From positions 1 to 64,000 of the forward strand of contig NZ_JBNCAN010000003.1 of assembly GCF_049808615.1 (NCBI RefSeq): a stretch of DNA of 64,000 nt, in the 5' to 3' direction. The notes beneath the pieces are model-generated. The model was given only the letters and a program-made list of their open reading frames with translations. It was not told the DNA's origin and ran no database searches. Below are positions 60,985 to 64,000 of this stretch, one piece after another. Within the stretch, counting starts at the first letter, position 1, and the number at the start of each line of letters is the position of its first letter. The position numbers and the translations under genes were made by a program. The stretch comes from Modicisalibacter sp049808615 (GTDB lineage: Bacteria > Pseudomonadota > Gammaproteobacteria > Pseudomonadales > Halomonadaceae).

Positions 60985-62451
60985 TCAGGAATCCAGCCCA
61001 CCCATACAGATATACTTCATCTCCAGGTAGTCATCGACGCCGTACTTGGAGCCTTCGCGGCCAAGCCCGGACTCCTTGATGCCGCCGAAGGGAATCACTT
61101 CGCTGGTGATGGCGACTTCGTTGACACCGACCATGCCGTATTCCACCCCTTCGGAGACGCGCCAGGCGCGGCCAATGTCCCGGGTGTAAATATAGGAGGC
61201 GAGGCCGACTTCGGTGTCGTTGGCCATGGCGATGGCTTCGGCTTCATCCTTGAAGCGGAAGATGGGGGCGACCGGCCCGAAGATCTCTTCCTTGAACAGA
61301 CGCATATTCTTGTCGACGTTGGTCAGTACCGTAGGCTGGTAGAAGCAGGCACCGTTGTCCGCCGGCGCGCCGCCGGTGGTGGTCTTGGCGCCCTTGTTTT
61401 GTGCGTCCTCGACCAGTTCCTGCACGCCCTTCACCGCGTCTTCGTTCACCAGGGGGCCCATGGTGACGCCCTCTTCCAGGCCGTTGCCGAGCTTGAACTC
61501 GTTGACCTTGGCGGTGAACTTCTCCACGAACGCATCGTAGATGCTGTCCTGCACCAGAATACGGTTGGCGCAAATGCATGTCTGGCCCGCATTGCGGTAC
61601 TTGGAGGCCAGGGCGCCGGCCACGGCCTTGTCCAGATCCGCGTCGTCGAACACGATGACCGGAGCGTTACCGCCCAACTCCATGGAAACCTTCTTCACGG
61701 TATCGGCACTCTGCTTGAGCAATTGCTTGCCGACTGCCGTAGAGCCGGTGAAGGTGACCTTGCGCACGATCGGGTTGCTGGTCAGCTCGTTACCGATGGC
61801 GCTGGCGCTCTTGCCTGCTACCAGATTGATCACCCCGGCGGGTATACCGGCACGCTCGGCCAATTCCACCATCGCCAGCGCCGATAACGGCGTCTCCTTG
61901 GCCGGCTTCATGACGAAGGTGCAGCCCACCGCCAAAGCCGGCCCGGCCTTGCGCGCGAGCATGGCGTTGGGGAAGTTCCAGGGCGAAATGGCCCCGACCA
62001 CGCCTACCGGCTGCTTGATGGTGATCAGGCGACGATCGTTGGCCACGGTCGGGATCACGTCGCCATAGATACGCTTGCCTTCCTCGGCAAACCATTCGAT
62101 GAAGGAGGCACCATAGGCCACTTCGCCCTTGGATTCGGCCAGCACCTTGCCTTGTTCGCTGGTCATGATCACCGCCAGGTCATCCTGATTTTCCATCATC
62201 AGATCGAACCAGCGCCGCATGATGGCACCGCGCTCCTTGGCGGTCTTGGCCTGCCAGGCGGGCATGGCGCGCTGGGCCGCCTCGATGGCGCGACGGGTTT
62301 CGTTGGCGCCTACGCTGGCGACCTGGGTGATCACCTCGCCGGTGGCGGGATTGACCACGTCAAAGGTCTCGCCATCGTCACCATCGACCCACTGGCCGTC
62401 GATATAGGCCTGGGTCTTGAGCAGGCTTGGATCTTTCAGTTGCAGTGTCAT
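60985..62451 (-). CDS. gabD: succinate-semialdehyde dehydrogenase (GabD)
   Basis: A 488-residue aldehyde dehydrogenase. It has the cofactor region ISPWNFPNAMLARK, FTGSTAVGKQLL, the general-base Glu in MELGGNAPVIVFDDADLD, the catalytic Cys in GQTCICANR, and EIFGPVAPIFRF. The CICANR pair is typical of NADP-linked GabD. It oxidises succinate or glutarate semialdehyde, linking lysine/4-aminobutyrate breakdown to glutarate and succinate. GAGGAG precedes the ATG. It is separated from glaH-lhgO by the esterase and hcp genes. Confidence 0.92.
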   Translation of the reverse strand: MTLQLKDPSLLKTQAYIDGQWVDGDDGETFDVVNPATGEVITQVASVGANETRRAIEAAQRAMPAWQAKTAKERGAIMRRWFDLMMENQDDLAVIMTSEQGKVLAESKGEVAYGASFIEWFAEEGKRIYGDVIPTVANDRRLITIKQPVGVVGAISPWNFPNAMLARKAGPALAVGCTFVMKPAKETPLSALAMVELAERAGIPAGVINLVAGKSASAIGNELTSNPIVRKVTFTGSTAVGKQLLKQSADTVKKVSMELGGNAPVIVFDDADLDKAVAGALASKYRNAGQTCICANRILVQDSIYDAFVEKFTAKVNEFKLGNGLEEGVTMGPLVNEDAVKGVQELVEDAQNKGAKTTTGGAPADNGACFYQPTVLTNVDKNMRLFKEEIFGPVAPIFRFKDEAEAIAMANDTEVGLASYIYTRDIGRAWRVSEGVEYGMVGVNEVAITSEVIPFGGIKESGLGREGSKYGVDDYLEMKYICMGGLDS

Positions 62452-62637
62452 GAGGGCTCCTCGAGTTATCGGCTAAGGACATATTCGGTAATGCCTGGCA
62501 CATGGCAACCCCCTATCCCATCTCTCGGGCGTATGTGCCAAGGCGCTTAGGCCATCATAGGGCGCCATGTCCGATCACGCGAGACCTCGGCGTATTATAT
62601 TTCAAACGTTGAGTATTATTTTTTGAACACCCGCGTA

Positions 62638-63534
62638 TCAGCTCCTTGAGTTCGCTGCTGACACGGTGTTGCGCAGAAGACAGGCAATCGTCATGGGCCC
62701 AACGCCGCCCGGAACGGGCGTCAAGGCGCCAGCGATGGGCGATACTGCCGCAAAATCGACATCGCCGACCAGACGCGCCCGCCCTGCGTCGTCTTCGAGC
62801 CTGTTGATACCTACGTCGATCACCGTAGCGCCAGGTTTGATGTAGTCAGCCCCGATCATCCCCGGTCGTCCGGCAGCCACGACGAGAATATCGGCTTGGC
62901 GACATTCCTTGGGCAGATCACGGCTTCGTGAGTGGACCACCGTGACGGTGCAGTGCGCGTTGAGCAGCAGTTGCGCCATCGGTTTGCCGACGATGTTGGA
63001 GCGCCCGACAATCACGGCCTTGAGCCCGGATAGGTCGCCCAGACGTTCCTGCAGCAGCAGTAGACATCCTAGTGGCGTGCAGGGCACCAGGGACGGCTTG
63101 CCGGCATGCAAACGCCCCACGTTATAAGGATGAAAACCATCGACATCCTTGGCGGGGTCGATTGCCTCGATCACCATGTTCTCGTCGATATGGTTTGGTA
63201 ACGGCAACTGGACCAGAATGCCATCCACTCGTTCGTCCGCATTGAGCGCCGCGATCAGTGCCAGCAACTCGCTTTCACTGGTAGACGAATCGAGCCGATG
63301 AGGGAATGAAGCGATGCCAGCCTCACTGGCTTGACGTACCTTGGCGCTCACATACACATGGCTTGCCGGGTCATCTCCCACCAGCACCACCGCAAGCCCC
63401 GGCTGGCGGCCCTGCCTATCGGCAAAGCTTGCTGCATTGACGGCGATCTCGGCACGCAGCGTCTGGGCAAATGCCCTACCGTCGATAACCGTGGCTTTGG
63501 GCCGCTCTTCAACGCTTTCCATGGATTTGGTCAT
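62638..63534 (-). CDS. folD: bifunctional methylenetetrahydrofolate dehydrogenase/cyclohydrolase
   Basis: A 298-residue FolD. It has GDDPASHVYVSAKVRQ with the catalytic lysine, ILVQLPLPNHID, the NADP-binding VIVGRSNIVGKPMAQLL, and the C-terminal PVPGGVGPMTIACLL. It interconverts methylene- and formyl-tetrahydrofolate. An internal Met at codon 5 is an alternative start. It is 18 bp from purU on the same strand; the pair handles one-carbon units, often with betaine/sarcosine catabolism. Confidence 0.95.
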   Translation of the reverse strand: MTKSMESVEERPKATVIDGRAFAQTLRAEIAVNAASFADRQGRQPGLAVVLVGDDPASHVYVSAKVRQASEAGIASFPHRLDSSTSESELLALIAALNADERVDGILVQLPLPNHIDENMVIEAIDPAKDVDGFHPYNVGRLHAGKPSLVPCTPLGCLLLLQERLGDLSGLKAVIVGRSNIVGKPMAQLLLNAHCTVTVVHSRSRDLPKECRQADILVVAAGRPGMIGADYIKPGATVIDVGINRLEDDAGRARLVGDVDFAAVSPIAGALTPVPGGVGPMTIACLLRNTVSAANSRS

Positions 63535-63552
63535 CGATCGAGCTCTCCGGTG

Positions 63553-64000
63553 CTAAAAGACTACGGTACGCAACCCGTTCTGGAATACGCGGTGATGGGT
63601 ATGGTATTTCACTGCCCGCGCCAGGGTCTGGGCTTCTATGTCACGCCCGATCTGGGTCAGATGTTGAGAATCCTGTACGTGACTGACCCGTTCGACCATC
63701 TGTTCGATGATTGGGCCTTCGTCGAGATCGGCGGTGACATAGTGCGCCGTGGCGCCGATCAGCTTCACACCCCGCGCGTAGGCCTGATAGTAAGGCCTAG
63801 CCCCTTTGAAGCCGGGCAGAAAGGAGTGGTGGATATTGATGCAACGCCCTGCCAGCCGCTCACACATCCTATCCGAAAGCACCTGCATGTAGCGCGCCAG
63901 CACCACCAGCTCGGTGCCAGTGTCGTCGATGATCTCCATCAGCCGTGCTTCCTGCTCGGCCTTGTTGTCCTGGGTCACCGGCAGGTGAATGTAGTCGATG
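63553..64000 (-). CDS. purU: formyltetrahydrofolate deformylase, C-terminal part
   Basis: The reading frame is open through the window edge (IDYIHLPVTQDNKAEQEARL), so only the C-terminal 148 or so residues are seen. The formyl-transferase core has CINIHHSFLPGFKGARPYYQAYARGVKLIGATAHYV with the catalytic His, and DLDEGPIIEQ with the catalytic Asp. PurU releases formate from formyl-THF. It is upstream of folD in the same operon. Confidence 0.93.
   Translation of the reverse strand, partial: IDYIHLPVTQDNKAEQEARLMEIIDDTGTELVVLARYMQVLSDRMCERLAGRCINIHHSFLPGFKGARPYYQAYARGVKLIGATAHYVTADLDEGPIIEQMVERVSHVQDSQHLTQIGRDIEAQTLARAVKYHTHHRVFQNGLRTVVF

Noticed and set aside
60241..62451. A type VI secretion cluster around hcp
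   Set aside because: Neighbouring genes are an esterase and gabD; no other T6SS component is present in the window.
1..64000. tRNA and rRNA genes
   Set aside because: Reading both strands by eye revealed no cloverleaf or rRNA-like segment; a dedicated search was not possible.

Overview
The window looks like chromosome of a halophilic gammaproteobacterium, most likely Halomonadaceae (Halomonas or a close relative). The gene content supports this: a BCCT choline/betaine transporter, an OpuAC-type betaine/choline-binding protein, a PHA synthase with its reductase, a complete pgaABCD exopolysaccharide operon, a glutarate hydroxylase pathway, FolD next to PurU, and small proteins typical of that family. 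Taxonomy is inferred from gene content and style only.

Layout. Positions 1-5.1 kb: decayed 3' part of an SSS transporter, a YtcJ-like amidohydrolase, a COG0523 GTPase, then a dicarboxylate/amino-acid symporter. 5.3-9.4 kb: a bacterial metallothionein, small proteins, a Fur-like box, a C45/acyltransferase-family protein, a chemoreceptor, and the relic of a second C45-type gene. 9.4-13.8 kb: a metal island (P1B ATPase, stand-alone HMA protein, DUF6448 protein), a MITE-like element and a membrane-anchored AraC regulator. 13.95-16.7 kb: an IS3 relic followed by a very GC-rich pair (carboxylate-amine ligase and AstE-like zinc hydrolase). 16.7-28.7 kb: a complete type I-F CRISPR-Cas locus with 57 repeats, csy4-csy3-csy2-csy1, cas2-3 and cas1. 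29-34.4 kb: DUF29 protein, PHA genes, BetT. 34.6-41.6 kb: an AztABC-type zinc importer preceded by a tiny histidine-rich membrane protein, then an AttEFGH-type ABC system. 41.7-48.9 kb: glyoxalase, OpuAC protein, DUF2945 protein, GMC oxidoreductase pair, NlpC/P60 lipoprotein, ferritin-like protein, peroxiredoxin and an EamA exporter. 49-55.7 kb: pgaABCD behind a long AT-rich leader. 55.7-64 kb: glutarate genes (lhgO, glaH, a csiR-type regulator, gabD), an esterase, an orphan hcp with a sigma-54 promoter, folD and partial purU.

The most notable observation is in the 190 bp between csy1 and cas2-3. There is a degenerate two-repeat mini-CRISPR on the strand opposite the cas genes, followed by its own terminator. 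Its 25-nt pseudo-spacer matches the csy1 promoter just downstream of a CC PAM, covering the -10 box. In the first 18 nt the only mismatches fall at guide positions 6, 12 and 18, the bases that are flipped out in Cascade-type R-loops. This predicts a crRNA-like regulatory RNA that guides the Csy complex to repress its own operon without cutting. It resembles the CreR-type Cas-regulating RNAs described for some other CRISPR types.
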